Source: AP-15 sp963795485 (GTDB taxonomy: Bacteria > Pseudomonadota > Alphaproteobacteria > ATCC43930 > CGMCC-115725). From it: a DNA stretch of 64,000 nt. Shown one piece after another: positions 1-8,672 of the stretch (position 1 is its first letter; each line of letters starts with the position of its first letter). The notes under the pieces are model-generated. The model was not told the origin of the DNA, ran no database searches, and saw nothing but the letters and a program-made list of their open reading frames with translations. The stretch covers positions 1 through 64,000 of the forward strand of contig CAWCIL010000003.1 of assembly GCA_963795485.1 (NCBI GenBank), written 5' to 3'. The position numbers and the translations under genes were made by a program.

Positions 1-711
1 CCTTGGCGCTGGGGCGTGGCAGTGCTGGGCAAATCGACCGATGAAGCCCCGACGACCGATAGCCTGGAGGATTAATTTGGTTTGACCCTTCACCCAACCC
101 TGACCCGTCCCACAACGCCACGGTGTACTACACGCGAGAAGTGTTCAACACGAGCTGCCATGTGGCCAACAACTCCCGCCTCACGCGTTTTGGCCTGTTT
201 GAGGTGGTCGTCAATTGGGGCTCGAGTTCAGTGAAAGTCGTGAGCACGCGCGTCAACATCGCAAGCCCTGAAACAGGGTCGTGGGTCTCGCAGCCCGCCA
301 TTCTCCGATTCCACGAACTCGGGTCTGGCGTGCACCTCACTGTTAGCTGCGCTGCCGCCCTCGTTAATTCAACAGCCGTCATCAACCGAACCGTCCCCTA
401 CGCATTTCGCTTTGACGTGCCACCATTTAGAGGAAACGCAAAATGTGACGTTTGTGGCTGGGAACGAAGGCAAAGTGCTGGTTTGTGATGCGCAGGGCGA
501 CCCAAAGCCCCACCACTTCGTCTGGGAACACGACAATTTACCGGGTGCCACCGCCAAAGTGTCTGAACTCGTCCTGGCGCGGATTGTGGCGGACTGGATT
601 CACGATCAACTCATTTCATGCACGGCAACGAACAAAATCGGTGACAGCTCCCGGAAAATTTTCCGAATCCGCGTGGACAAGGACGCAGAGGACAAGAAAC
701 CACTTTATTAG
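1..711 (+). CDS. Partial eukaryotic immunoglobulin-domain protein (3' end)
   Basis: The sequence enters mid-gene and reads as the C-terminal part of a protein with two Ig-like domains. The second domain (about 430-690) has the C-W-C framework: 'VLVCDAQG', 'FVWEHD', 'LISCTATN'. The first (about 120-420) has a Cys in 'NTSCHVAN' and another in 'LTVSCAAA', with several N-glycosylation sequons (NNS, NST, NRT). The frame shifts twice: near 84, and near 425, where removing one T from a TTT run restores continuity into 'LEETQNVTF'. The stop is at 709-711. The compositional style is eukaryotic. The likely role is a cell-surface or secreted adhesion or receptor protein; I cannot name the gene. Confidence 0.6.
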
Positions 712-876
712 ATACTCCTGCAATGAAATCGAGGATCGAAGTGACTGCGTTGACAATTGTGAGTTATGATTTCGCCGACTTATTTTGCCACATTTGGTTT
801 GATGTCTTGAAACAGCTCCTGTCCATTTTCATTGAGTACGTTGTTGATGATCGGCCCCAGAACCATGTTGCCATTA

Positions 877-882
877 AATAAA
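877..882 (+). other. Poly(A) signal AATAAA
   Basis: A canonical AATAAA hexamer lies about 165 bp downstream of the Ig-protein stop at 711, in an AT-rich stretch. This is the expected position for a eukaryotic 3' UTR processing signal. Nothing else coding is evident between 712 and 920. Confidence 0.45.
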
Positions 883-919
883 TTCACCCGTCTCAACACT
901 CAACACCCATTTAAGTGAA

Positions 920-2240
920 TGAATGCCCGTATTTGTTGTTCACACACACAACGCTCACGCAAACGTGCACGTGCTGCCATACACGTTTCTCCGGATTCGT
1001 TTTGTAGACCGTGGGAGAATGTGCGAGAAAGCACGGCCGGAGGTACGCCCACACATTTTCATCAGCCAGAAAAGACTGATACTTTGCTCTTGCATCCATG
1101 CATTCAAAATTTCGCATCCACCGAGTGAACACGTGAATTGAATTGTACGGTGACTGACGTTGTGAGTTGAACGATTTGCAAGACGATGGTGATTAATTCT
1201 CCGCAACGCGTTTTCTTGGGCCCTGCAATCTGTTCTCCATTTGCTTGTGACTGGGATCGGCAATGGGTATTTCGTGGAGGCATCCTGATCATCACGGCGT
1301 TTGGTGGCGTCCAGAGACACATGCATCAGTCCAGGGCGTCACGAGCTGTTTCGCAGACCACGGCAATGACATCCACCGTGACGATTGTTGTCCAAATTCC
1401 GAGTTACCAACCAGGGCCGCAGCGTTCGCTTTCAGTGTTGCAAGAACCCCGACGAGGCAAAGTCATATTTTGAGGTAGGTTAATTGAGAGACAGTGGGCA
1501 ACTGAACTGAACTGCCGAGTTGGGTTTTGGTAAATAATGTGCTTGGTTGTAAATAATTGTTCCGTTCCTTTTTGTTTGTTTCCAGACCCACCCGAATGTC
1601 ATCGACTTGACGCTGGAAGACCTAAAAGTGGACACAGCTGAAGATGAACATGTCTGAGCAGCGTCAGGGAAGGGCAGTCGTATCGTGAAAACGACAACCA
1701 CCACCATCACACGTCATTTCGACAGATTTTCTCGCACGCCAATTTAAACGATCACCGTACCTGTCAAAGATACTTGCTCCATTCTGGTTAAAATACGGGC
1801 ATACAAGAAATTCGGCTCCTTCCGTCACAGCAACCATTTCCTGGTTAAGAAAACCACAGGCCCAGAAATGCACCCCTTCGTTTTAGCTTTTTGCGGTGAT
1901 TTGTTTGTGAATGTTAATTAACTATACATTTTGCCAATATAATAATCATAATTAGCTTTAGACGTTCCTGTTGCCGTTGTCTGAATTGAATTGATTTTTG
2001 CTGGATTGATTCATAAAATATTGTACACATTAATATTGCATTAAATGGCTGAAATCAAATGCTCGCAATTTATATTGCTTCCGTATTTCAACTCACCAAT
2101 CACTCATTCATCAAATTATCTAAAGTTGTCCTTTGCGATGCAACGACAAAATGATCTTTGCAATGGGCTTCCTCGTTCCTCTTGAACTCGAGGAAATCGC
2201 ATGCTTTCTTTCACATTCTCATTGTGGGCTTCGTTTCGAA
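920..2240 (+). repeat. Tandem duplication unit A
   Basis: This is the first copy of a diverged tandem unit repeated at about 2,200-3,470. Matching landmarks include the 'ttcgcatccaccgagtgaac' element near 1110 (copy near 2425), the exon start 'ccgaatgtcatcgactt' near 1593 (copy near 2854), the acaaccaccaccatcac-like tract near 1692 (copy near 2941), and the AT-rich tail from about 1886 (copy from about 3089). The offset varies from about 1.20 to 1.32 kb, so the copies have drifted by indels. Each unit carries a short intron and a small terminal exon. Confidence 0.6.
1586..1657 (+). CDS. Putative terminal exon, unit A small gene
   Basis: A polypyrimidine tract ending TTTCCAG (to 1585) is followed by a 23-codon reading frame beginning 'THPNVIDLTLEDL' and ending in TGA. 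Upstream, a donor-like GTAGGT at 1475 would define an intron of about 111 nt. The paralogous exon in unit B starts 'ANPNVVDFTLLDP', which supports a real coding exon. I do not recognise the family. The upstream exon or exons are not resolved. Confidence 0.35.
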   Translation, partial: THPNVIDLTLEDLKVDTAEDEHV

Positions 2241-3470
2241 ATGTAATGTTACACGTTATGTGTGCATGTTCCCGTACACGTTTCTCGGTTGAGCACCGTG
2301 CGGTTACGGTGACACGTTCCGCCGCTATTGGCTCCAATGTCCAATGCACCACACGCACACGCACCTCATTTCAACGCACATAAAGACTGGCCCGTCTGCA
2401 GTTGCAGCCATCCATTCAACATTTAGCATCAACCGAGTGAACAAGTTGCACAAGATTTGTGAATCTGCTACAAACACATACAACTGATCAGACCCATAAA
2501 ATGCAGTGACATTCCATATAAAATTGTGTCCTCCGAACCTGCAAAAATGAGAGCGGTCATTCAACCGCTCGGCAAAGCTTGTGTTTGTGATTGTGAGGTT
2601 ACACAACGGGCCACACAACGAATCTTCTTCGCCGCTTGCACTTTGACGACAACGATTCGGCCCAATTTGACGAGTTTCTGGCCCCAACTGACCCACATTC
2701 GCTTCGGGGATTAGAGAACCCACCAAAGGAAAGCCGTATTTTGTGGTGAGCCAAGTCAGAGTTTAAATACACCACACGGACTGATTGCGTTCGTCATCAG
2801 CTTGTAAATTATTTGACATGGCTCCGTTTTTATTTCGCTTTTTCAGGCCAATCCGAACGTCGTTGACTTTACACTGCTGGACCCTCTGCATGGAGACGAA
2901 GGGTACGGGAGCGTTAGAGGGAAGCTTGACACCATGAGAACCACAACGACCATCACCACCACACATCGTCCGACTTGGCCCAAAACGCCCTGATTTCAGA
3001 ACATCAGCTCCTCCTGCACTCGATCGCCACAGAGCCACAAAGCATTGTCACAAATTTATGGAACCTCAACAAAGCCCCGTCTGTTGTAGCTTTTTGCAGT
3101 GATTTGTTTGTGAATGTTATTAATTATACAATTTGCCAATAAAATATCTTAATTAGCATTAAACGTTGCCGTTGCCGTTATCTGGATTGATTAATAAAAT
3201 ATTGTATGCATTAATATTGTGTTGTTAAATGGCTCGAATCAATTGTCGCTATTTATTCTGCCTCCTTGCATCAACTCAACAATTACTCATTCATCAAATG
3301 ATGTAAAGCAGTGATTTGCGAATTAGTGCGACACTGCGACAAAATGAAATTCACATTGGCCTTCCTCCTTCCTCTCTAAATTCGTGGAAATTCGCACGTT
3401 TTCCTTCACATTCGCATTGTGAGATTCGTGTCGAACCTGGGTGAGACTCGTAGTTAGTACTCATACATGT
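2200..3470 (+). repeat. Tandem duplication unit B
   Basis: This is the second, diverged copy of the unit at 920-2,240. The best-conserved segment is the AT-rich tail: 'agctttttgcagtgatttg' at about 3,089 against 'agctttttgcggtgatttg' at about 1,887, followed by matching 'aaaatattgta' and 'ctcattcatcaaat' blocks. Retention of exon-intron layout in both copies suggests a duplicated small gene rather than a transposon; no terminal inverted repeats or transposase were seen. Confidence 0.55.
2847..2993 (+). CDS. Putative terminal exon, unit B small gene
   Basis: The exon follows a TTTTTCAG acceptor (to 2846) and reads 48 codons: 'ANPNVVDFTLLDP', then a Thr-rich stretch, then a stop. A donor-like GTGAGC at 2746 gives an intron of about 101 nt. 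It parallels the unit A exon at the same place in the repeat, but its C-terminus is longer. Function is unknown. Confidence 0.35.
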   Translation, partial: ANPNVVDFTLLDPLHGDEGYGSVRGKLDTMRTTTTITTTHRPTWPKTP

Positions 3471-4200
3471 AATTCATGTAATTCTCATACATGTAACCAA
3501 TGTAATTCATTATTAACACATAATTTATTTGTTGTATTAATTAATTCCACGTGCAGCAGGTACGACGTTCATGAGATGGCAAATGTTCAAACACGCTCGT
3601 GTACGCTGCTGCCGTCGAGTTGGTAGAGGACATGAATTTACAGCCGTGCCTCACCAATAAATAGGTCAACAAAACTTGGTCGTCTTGACCAATGTCCCCA
3701 AAATGACCGTGAAGAATTTCATTAAAATCCATCCTAACCTAAACAGATTTTGAATGTCTCTGGAGCTGAATAAATTAATTACTCGTCATTCTCATGAATA
3801 ACAATATGTATTATACGTTGTTCTTCCACTTTGCATGTGGAATTAATCAGTGTCGCTGGAATTATTCATCGAGTTGTGAAACCTGTCGAGACCAAAAGTT
3901 TAGTTTACTAATTTATTGCAAAGACAATTCAATTGCAAGCAAGCAGAGAACAGCAAGAGGACAAAGAGGAGTGAGACGAAGATGACTCAGCACGCGTCCG
4001 TCGTCACTTTCAGCGTAAGTGATAGCGAATAGATTACATTTCAAGAGATCGTTCGTCGTCGTCACTCAACCGATTTGTAACAATCATGATACTTTATTCA
4101 CTTCCAAAGATCTCACAAGTAAAAACAAACTACGAGGCCCGCCCGCTTTCCACTGCACGATTGTTGATGATCGTCATCGTTGCATTATGGTAATTTGCAG
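3441..4200. other. Eukaryotic non-coding or intronic stretch
   Basis: I see no supportable gene between the end of unit B and the cystine-knot exon. The start holds imperfect copies of a 'catgtaattcat'-type motif (about 3,462-3,515), a minor low-complexity patch. The stretch is AT-rich and ends in an acceptor-like 'taatttgcag' at 4,191-4,200. Confidence 0.4.
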
Positions 4201-4333
4201 CGTATTGGAAATTCACGGCTGTCTCGACCCTGGTTATGAGTGTAAGCCTGCTGACCTTGCCGCTTGTTGCAGTGGAGTTTGTGTGCCTGATATGATCACT
4301 TTTTGGCCCAAGATTGGTGGTTTCTGTGTTTGA
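4201..4333 (+). CDS. Cystine-knot (knottin-like) peptide, terminal exon
   Basis: After the acceptor at 4,199-4,200 the exon encodes a Cys-rich C-terminus with the pattern C-x6-C-x6-CC-x3-C-x14-C: 'GCLDPGYEC', 'AACCSGVC', final 'GGFCV' and TGA. This matches the inhibitor-cystine-knot spacing of many secreted small peptides in invertebrates. The signal peptide and first exon are not identified. Candidate roles (toxin-like, antimicrobial, host-interaction peptide) are inference from the fold only. Confidence 0.5.
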
Positions 4334-4460
4334 AACCTGCAATGCTAGGGGCTTATAATCGATGGCTGTCTCCTGCAACTACGTGGCAGACTACAGTAGA
4401 CATTAGCATTTATGGTATTTCTTATTTTAGAGGGAGTGCGCTCACTATTCGGTTTAACAT

Positions 4461-4850
4461 GACCAGACCCTGAAAGTGGAAGGAGGCCTGATCCCTACGT
4501 GCCAGAAAGAAACTGTAAGAGCCGACTACATTCTAAGGGAATTTTCACTCGTGAAAAGCGGTGAGGGTGACTGACATTGACGTGTACGTGACACTTGCAC
4601 GGAATATTTACCAGTATCATTATAATGTGTGGCCTGATCACGGGCTGCCAGACGATCCTGGCACGGTGCTCAACTTTCTGTGGGAAGTTGATCAGCACCA
4701 ACGTCAATGTCAATGTCAACAAAATGCTGAGCTTACTGAAAATGCACCCATCGGCCACATCGTGGTGCATTGCTCGGGAGGAATTGGTCGAGCTGGAACT
4801 TTCGTTGTCATCGTTCTCATTGTTGTTCGGAAGACCGTTGCAACCGGTCG
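4461..4850 (+). CDS. Partial SHP-type protein tyrosine phosphatase domain
   Basis: A frame starting near 4,461 reads a PTP segment with 'DYILREFSL'. After a one-base shift near 4,560 it continues 'YQYHYNVWPDHGLP', the WPDHG loop typical of classical PTPs and closest in style to SHP/corkscrew phosphatases. The P-loop follows at about 4,766-4,797 as 'HCSGGIGRAGTF'. The catalytic Cys and Arg are present, but the usual HCSAGIGRTG is altered at A to G and T to A. The sequence departs from the family after 'TFVVIVLI', so the C-terminal PTP helices and the Q-loop are missing. That loss coincides with the change to bacterial DNA. Confidence 0.65.
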
Positions 4851-4950
4851 ATTGCCAAAATCTATTCTGCGAGATCTCCAAGTACACGCGGATCGCACAT
4901 CCCGAGATCCCGGGCGTCGCGAACCGGCGGCGTATTAAGCAAGTATACAG
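4815..4950. other. Eukaryote/bacterium junction (probable chimeric join)
   Basis: To the left, sequence is moderate in GC and codes for an animal-type phosphatase. To the right, GC rises sharply and every recognisable gene is alphaproteobacterial and intron-free. PTP homology stops abruptly near 4,815-4,850. No repeat, transposon end or attachment core that would explain a natural insertion was seen. A false join or a chimeric read is the simplest explanation; true integration into an animal genome is not excluded. Confidence 0.6.
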
Positions 4951-6200
4951 GCGCGACGGTCGAGCCCTTCCAGCTCCATCGTTTCCGCCGCGGTGGAAGC
5001 TTGATACCAAGGAAGACAGAGAGAGCGGTTCAGCAGCCATTGATCGGCAACTCGAACTGCTCTGATGCTCAGAGCCTCGAAGCTGTTGCGCTCGCGAGCC
5101 GAGACCTCGACCCGATCGCACATTCGCCGCCCAAATCTATAATCTGACCCGCCAGATGCCAGCCTAGCTTTCTACGTACTCAAATCCGAAAGCCGTCTTT
5201 ACTTCGAACATCCGGTCCCCTGGTCGATCAACTCGAATGCCCGCCATGGCTCACGAGCTGTCGAAAGGAAGTGGTCCAACGGCCAGGAGATACAGCGGAT
5301 TGTTCGCCCGTTCGTATCGTCTGGGCCGGGCGCCCGCGCGGGCCCCGCGCGCCGGGCTCTCGTGAACCGAGCCGCCTGCGGCGTCTCGGCCTACGGCTTC
5401 GATCCCTGGCGCAAGACCATTTACACCGGCTCGGCGACTACTGGTGAGCGACATATTCACTCCCTCTGCGCAGGACGCCGTCGAACCCGGCGGCGTCAGC
5501 CCCGCGTCCGCGCATGCCTGCTTGCGCCTAAGCGATACGGAATATGATGCCGTCCGCGTTGCGCGCGGTCGAGGCGGGCCGGCGCGCGGAACGGGCGGAC
5601 CGCCGCAACGCCCAGATGGCGCACGAGATCAACGTCCTCCGCCGTCCCGCGGTCCTGCGACCGGTGCAGCCGTGAGCCGGAGCATCGTCGGCTATCTCGG
5701 ACATGCAGCGCAGCCAGGCTATGGCGTGCATTCCGGCGCCGATCCTATGGTCCGAGGCGGAAGGCAGGCGAGGTGTATCGCTGTTGTGGTGGGGCCGGGA
5801 GCCCTGAGGGGGTGACGCTCATTCGGACCCACGAAGACTCCGTGGTTCCTGGCGTCCTCGATGCCGTCAGCCAACGTCGTCTCCTGGCAGTGCTGCTGCG
5901 GCGCGCGGCCCTGCGGCCTTTCTTGCTGGCGGATCTAGCGCCAAGGTTCGGTCGCTGGCGCTCCCCGGCCTCGATCCCGCAACGGCCGGCCTGCGACTTT
6001 CTTCCCCTGCCCGACCACCCCACGCGCCAGGTCGCGCGGAGACCCCGGTGCGCGCATTCCTCGCGAGGCAAGAAAGTCTCGCCCGGCCGTCCTCCGCTGC
6101 GCTTCGGCCGCCTTGCGGTGCGGGCCGGCCGCCTTGACGCCCGTCGATCGCCATCAAGGCCGCGATGGGCGCGGCCTGATACAGCAGCAAGGAGAGGACC
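4951..6200. other. Left bacterial stretch with only small or degraded ORFs
   Basis: This 1.25 kb is GC-rich but I can support only one short gene in it (5,544-5,675). Long open frames on either strand here, including one of about 250 codons on the minus strand, have low-complexity Arg/Ala/Gly-rich translations typical of non-coding high-GC DNA. A GTG-initiated frame at 5,672-5,815 overlaps the end of the small gene but is not convincing. It may hold remnants of ICE maintenance genes whose left part is lost at the join. Confidence 0.4.
5544..5675 (+). CDS. Small hypothetical protein, 43 aa
   Basis: A short Arg- and Ala-rich frame starts ATGATG and ends 'VLRPVQP'. Its centre ('RRAERADRRNAQMAHEI') looks like an amphipathic helix. 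It lies among ICE accessory genes, where many small conserved proteins of unknown function occur. No family is recognised. The start could equally be the second ATG at 5,547. Confidence 0.3.
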   Translation: MMPSALRAVEAGRRAERADRRNAQMAHEINVLRRPAVLRPVQP

Positions 6201-6494
6201 ATGGCTCAGATCGGCACCTTCACCCGCGGCGAAGACGGCTTTGTCGGGGTCATCAAGACGCTCTCGCTCAACGTCAAGGCCCGGTTTGTCCCGGCCGAGA
6301 AGGACAGCGAGAAGGCCCCGGACCTGCGCGCCTTCGTCGGTCCCATCGAGATCGGCGCCGGCTGGAAGCGCACCGCCAAGGAGACCGGCCGCGAATACTT
6401 CTCGATGAAGCTCGACGATCCGTCCTTCCCGAGCCCGATCTACGCGAGCCTCGTGGCGGTCGAGAACGGATACGCTCTGATTTGGTCGCGCTGA
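6201..6494 (+). CDS. DUF736 family protein
   Basis: This is an intact 97-residue protein beginning 'MAQIGTFTRGEDGFVG' and ending 'YALIWSR'. The 'IGTFT' start, central 'FVGPIEIGAGW' and 'KLDDPSFPSPIYASL' are hallmarks of DUF736, a family nearly confined to alphaproteobacterial plasmids and ICEs. An AGGAGAG-like ribosome-binding site lies just upstream ('aaggagaggacc'). The biochemical role is unknown. A second, diverged DUF736 gene at 29,447 brackets the conjugation region, so both probably belong to the element's core. Confidence 0.9.
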   Translation: MAQIGTFTRGEDGFVGVIKTLSLNVKARFVPAEKDSEKAPDLRAFVGPIEIGAGWKRTAKETGREYFSMKLDDPSFPSPIYASLVAVENGYALIWSR

Positions 6495-6568
6495 GCGGCC
6501 ACCCACCTGGGCCGCGGCGCCTCGACTGACACCGGGGCGCCGCGGTCACCTCCATGAGAGGAGATGAC

Positions 6569-6820
6569 ATGATGACGTCAGCCCCATTCGCTCTCGCTAA
6601 TGACGCGGAGCTTATCGCCGAACTCGCACGACGCGGCACCATCGTCTATCTGGCCGGGCGCATCGACGACCTCGCCGCCGAATATCCGCAGCTTGCCCGC
6701 GTCGACATTCTCGCCGGGTTGCGGCGGATCAAGGAGGCGATCGGCAACAGCTCCATCCCGGACGCGCTCGGCGACATCACTTTCGCCGTGTTCGCCGATC
6801 TCATCGAAGCCGCGGCGTGA
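6569..6820 (+). CDS. Hypothetical protein, 83 aa, ICE accessory
   Basis: The frame starts at the ATG at 6,569, preceded by 'gagaggagatgac', and ends 'FADLIEAAA'. It is an acidic, helix-rich protein with no membrane segment. The central region 'LAAEYPQLARVDILAGLRRI' could form one or two helices. An alternative start at 6,554 would add five residues. It sits 75 bp downstream of the DUF736 gene in the same direction. I do not recognise the family. Confidence 0.6.
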   Translation: MMTSAPFALANDAELIAELARRGTIVYLAGRIDDLAAEYPQLARVDILAGLRRIKEAIGNSSIPDALGDITFAVFADLIEAAA

Positions 6821-6899
6821 TCCGCGGCACCAGCGCGCGGAGATCGCCGGTGCGCGACCACGATTAGGACGAGCCCGCTCCCTAATTGTCGCCGCTGCC

Positions 6900-7216
6900 G
6901 GCATACTCGCCGGCATCGGCTTTGAGGAACCTAATGCGCTCCAGATCCGTGTCGCGCTCGCGGAGATCGAGCCGGCGATCTGGCGCCGCCTGATCATCCC
7001 GCGCAGCTTCCACCTCGGCCAACTTCACCGCGTCATCCAGGCGGCCCTCGGTTGGTGGGACTATCACTTGCATGAGTTCCGGATCGGTGGCCTGTCCTAC
7101 CGCGATGCCGAAGTCTGCGAGCCCGAATTGGGTTCGCTGCCGGCTCGTCGAGCTCGAGAAGCCGGCCGAAGATGGCGCCACCCACATCGCCCTCTGGGAG
7201 CCGCGCGACAGCTGAT
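6900..7216 (+). pseudogene. Truncated pRiA4b ORF-3-like gene
   Basis: The N-terminal region matches the plasmid pRiA4b ORF-3 family (PF07929): 'LQIRVALAEIEPAIWRR', then 'FHLGQLHRVIQAALGWWD' and 'LHEFRIGGLSY'. Intact members continue for about 100 residues through a 'YDFGDSWEH'-type block, which is absent. After about 7,110 the frame breaks, and another frame gives 'VELEKPAEDGATHIALWEP' before a stop at about 7,216. No clear start codon precedes the conserved block. It may be a decayed gene or the product of an indel plus deletion. Confidence 0.6.
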
Positions 7217-7586
7217 GGCTATGCCCCGCCGCGGCCGCCACGGCGGGGCTTCTCCCAATCCCTCCGATTTCTGCCACGACCAGTGCGCTCGTCGGATAGT
7301 GGACGCCCATCACGGCCATCGAACCCGCGCTCGGCATCGGATCAGCGTTAGGGGGTCCGTCTCTTCAGATTTCCGATCGTACCATGCCGGCTCGGGCCGG
7401 CCCAAGGATGCGCGGTTCCCCCAATTTTGCCGAGCGCAAGGAGCGCGCTGCGCGCGCCGAGTCTATCATTGACGCTCGACAAAATCGGCTCCCCCGCGCC
7501 CCGCTCCGCGGCGCCTGCGGCGTCCTTGACCCGGCCCGACCCGGCACCGTGCGCACGTCCTGTCTTCAAAACAGAAGGAGAGGACG
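7217..7586. other. Intergenic, no supportable gene
   Basis: Frames here give only low-complexity translations. The stretch holds the inverted motif 'gctcgggccggcccaagg' and ends with a strong ribosome-binding site ('agaaggagaggacg') serving the gene at 7,587, so a promoter for that gene probably lies within it. Confidence 0.35.
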
Positions 7587-7763
7587 ATGATCGCGCTTTA
7601 CGACCATATCCAGGAGCTGCGGGCCGAGTTGCGGGGCTGCTACTTGACGCGCCGCGAGCGCGCGCCGTGCAGGCGGAGCTGGCGAAGGCCATCGCGCGAG
7701 CAAGCGGAACTCGACCGGGCGTTCGACCGCGCGCTCGAAGCGCAATGCCGAGAAAGGAGGTGA
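7587..7763 (+). CDS. Small ICE-associated protein, 58 aa
   Basis: The frame starts 'MIALYDHIQELRAELRGC' and ends 'LEAQCRERR'. Its N-terminus resembles small proteins often found beside DUF4326 and DUF736 genes in rhizobial ICEs. The middle reads differently in two frames ('TRRERA' then Arg/Pro-rich residues), which suggests a pair of compensating one-base indels; frame correction gives an Ala-rich helix. Its 3' end carries the 'aggaggtgagcc' Shine-Dalgarno of the next gene. Function is unknown. Confidence 0.55.
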   Translation: MIALYDHIQELRAELRGCYLTRRERAPCRRSWRRPSREQAELDRAFDRALEAQCRERR

Positions 7764-7766
7764 GCC

Positions 7767-8034
7767 ATGTGCAAAGTCCTCAACGTCAGGCAGGTTGGCA
7801 AGCGGCCGGCGGCGGATCGCGTCTATGTCGGCCGGCCGAGCAAATGGGGCAATCCGTTCGTCATCGGCCGCGACGGCACGCGCGACGAGGTGATCGCGAA
7901 ATACCGCGCATGGATCGTGCGGCAGCCGGCGCTGATGGCGGCGCTGCACGAGCTGCGCGGCAAGCACCTCGTCTCGCTGGTGCGCGCCCGAGCGCTGCCA
8001 CGCCGGAGGTCTGATCGAGCTCGCCAATCGATGA
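7767..8034 (+). CDS. DUF4326 domain protein (one frameshift)
   Basis: The N-terminus 'CKVLNVRQVGKRPAADRVY' and the signature 'VGRPSKWGNPFVIGRDGTR' identify DUF4326. The conserved Cys-rich end 'WCAPERCHAGGLIELAN' occurs in another frame. Deleting one C near 7,976 in 'gtctcgctgg' joins the two and gives a normal length of about 88 residues with a TGA at 8,032-8,034. The break is thus probably a sequencing error. The family is common on phages and mobile elements and has no firmly established biochemistry. The start is set by the very strong 'aggaggtgagcc'. Confidence 0.85.
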
Positions 8035-8336
8035 GATTTCGCATCGCGCCAGAGCCGCCGGCCGTCGGGACACTTTTGCTCGCCGGGCCAATCCGAGCGA
8101 CCAGATCGGCGGCCAAATCGCGTTCGCGGGTCGCTTCGGCCGGCGTTTCCTCTGTGTCGGCTATTTCCAGCTCTCGGTTTCGCTTATCGCGCCTGACGAG
8201 CGGTCGATTTCGGCGGGGGAGCGTTTTCGACCATTCCGACCGCGCCCGTCTTGCGCTCACCTGCTTCTCAGCGCGCGATACGGCCGTCTCGCCCGCCCGA
8301 CCCCAGCGGAAAGGCAGGCAGAACCATGCGAACCCG
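8035..8336. other. Intergenic before HTH gene
   Basis: No convincing gene is seen. Continued frames from both neighbours give Arg/Ser-rich low-complexity translations. A 'gcgttttcgaccattcc' AT-rich patch near 8,220-8,240 could belong to a promoter for the HTH and transfer genes. Confidence 0.3.
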
Positions 8337-8660
8337 ATGACATCGCCATCGTCCACGCCGATCAGGCGCGAAAAGAGAAGTCCGTTTCTCACCACCACCG
8401 AAGCCGGGACATATGTCGGCCTGTCGCGCCGGACGCTCGAAAAAATGCGCACCACCGGCAACGGTCCGATCTACCGGAAGCACGGCCGATACGTCCGCTA
8501 TCACATCGCCGATCTCGACGCCTGGTCCACCTCGCGCCGCAAGAACTCGACCTCCGAAGAGGACGCCTCTGCGCCGTCTCTGCCCCGCGGGCACCCTGTC
8601 ACCAAAGAAACCCGCCCGGGGTCCGACGTGCCGAGAGGCAAAAGCCGCCGGCACGCCTGA
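8337..8660 (+). CDS. AlpA/MerR-like helix-turn-helix protein
   Basis: This 107-residue protein has a central winged-HTH of the excisionase/AlpA type: 'FLTTTEAGTYVGLSRRTLE' followed by 'MRTTGNGPIYRKHGRYVRY' and 'IADLDAWSTSRR'. This architecture reads one DNA half-site and is typical of ICE regulators or recombination directionality factors. The C-terminal tail is Pro/Arg-rich and probably disordered. It precedes traF by 12 bp, so it may lead the traF-transglycosylase operon. Whether it regulates transfer or excision cannot be told from sequence. Confidence 0.75.
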   Translation: MTSPSSTPIRREKRSPFLTTTEAGTYVGLSRRTLEKMRTTGNGPIYRKHGRYVRYHIADLDAWSTSRRKNSTSEEDASAPSLPRGHPVTKETRPGSDVPRGKSRRHA

Positions 8661-8672
8661 GGGGCGGGATCG

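Noticed and set aside
3460..3520. Short 'catgtaattcat' repeats resembling a CRISPR or microsatellite
   Set aside because: Repeats are imperfect, few and without regular spacers, and they lie in the eukaryotic part. No CRISPR array or cas gene was found in the window.
4561..4614. A 54-nt GT-AG intron inside the PTP domain
   Set aside because: Splicing gtgagg...ttaccag would remove the conserved 'YQ' and put the next exon out of frame; a one-base indel explains the sequence better.
5745..6506. A 253-codon minus-strand frame over the DUF736 region
   Set aside because: Composition is typical of antisense high-GC DNA and it overlaps a well-supported DUF736 gene.
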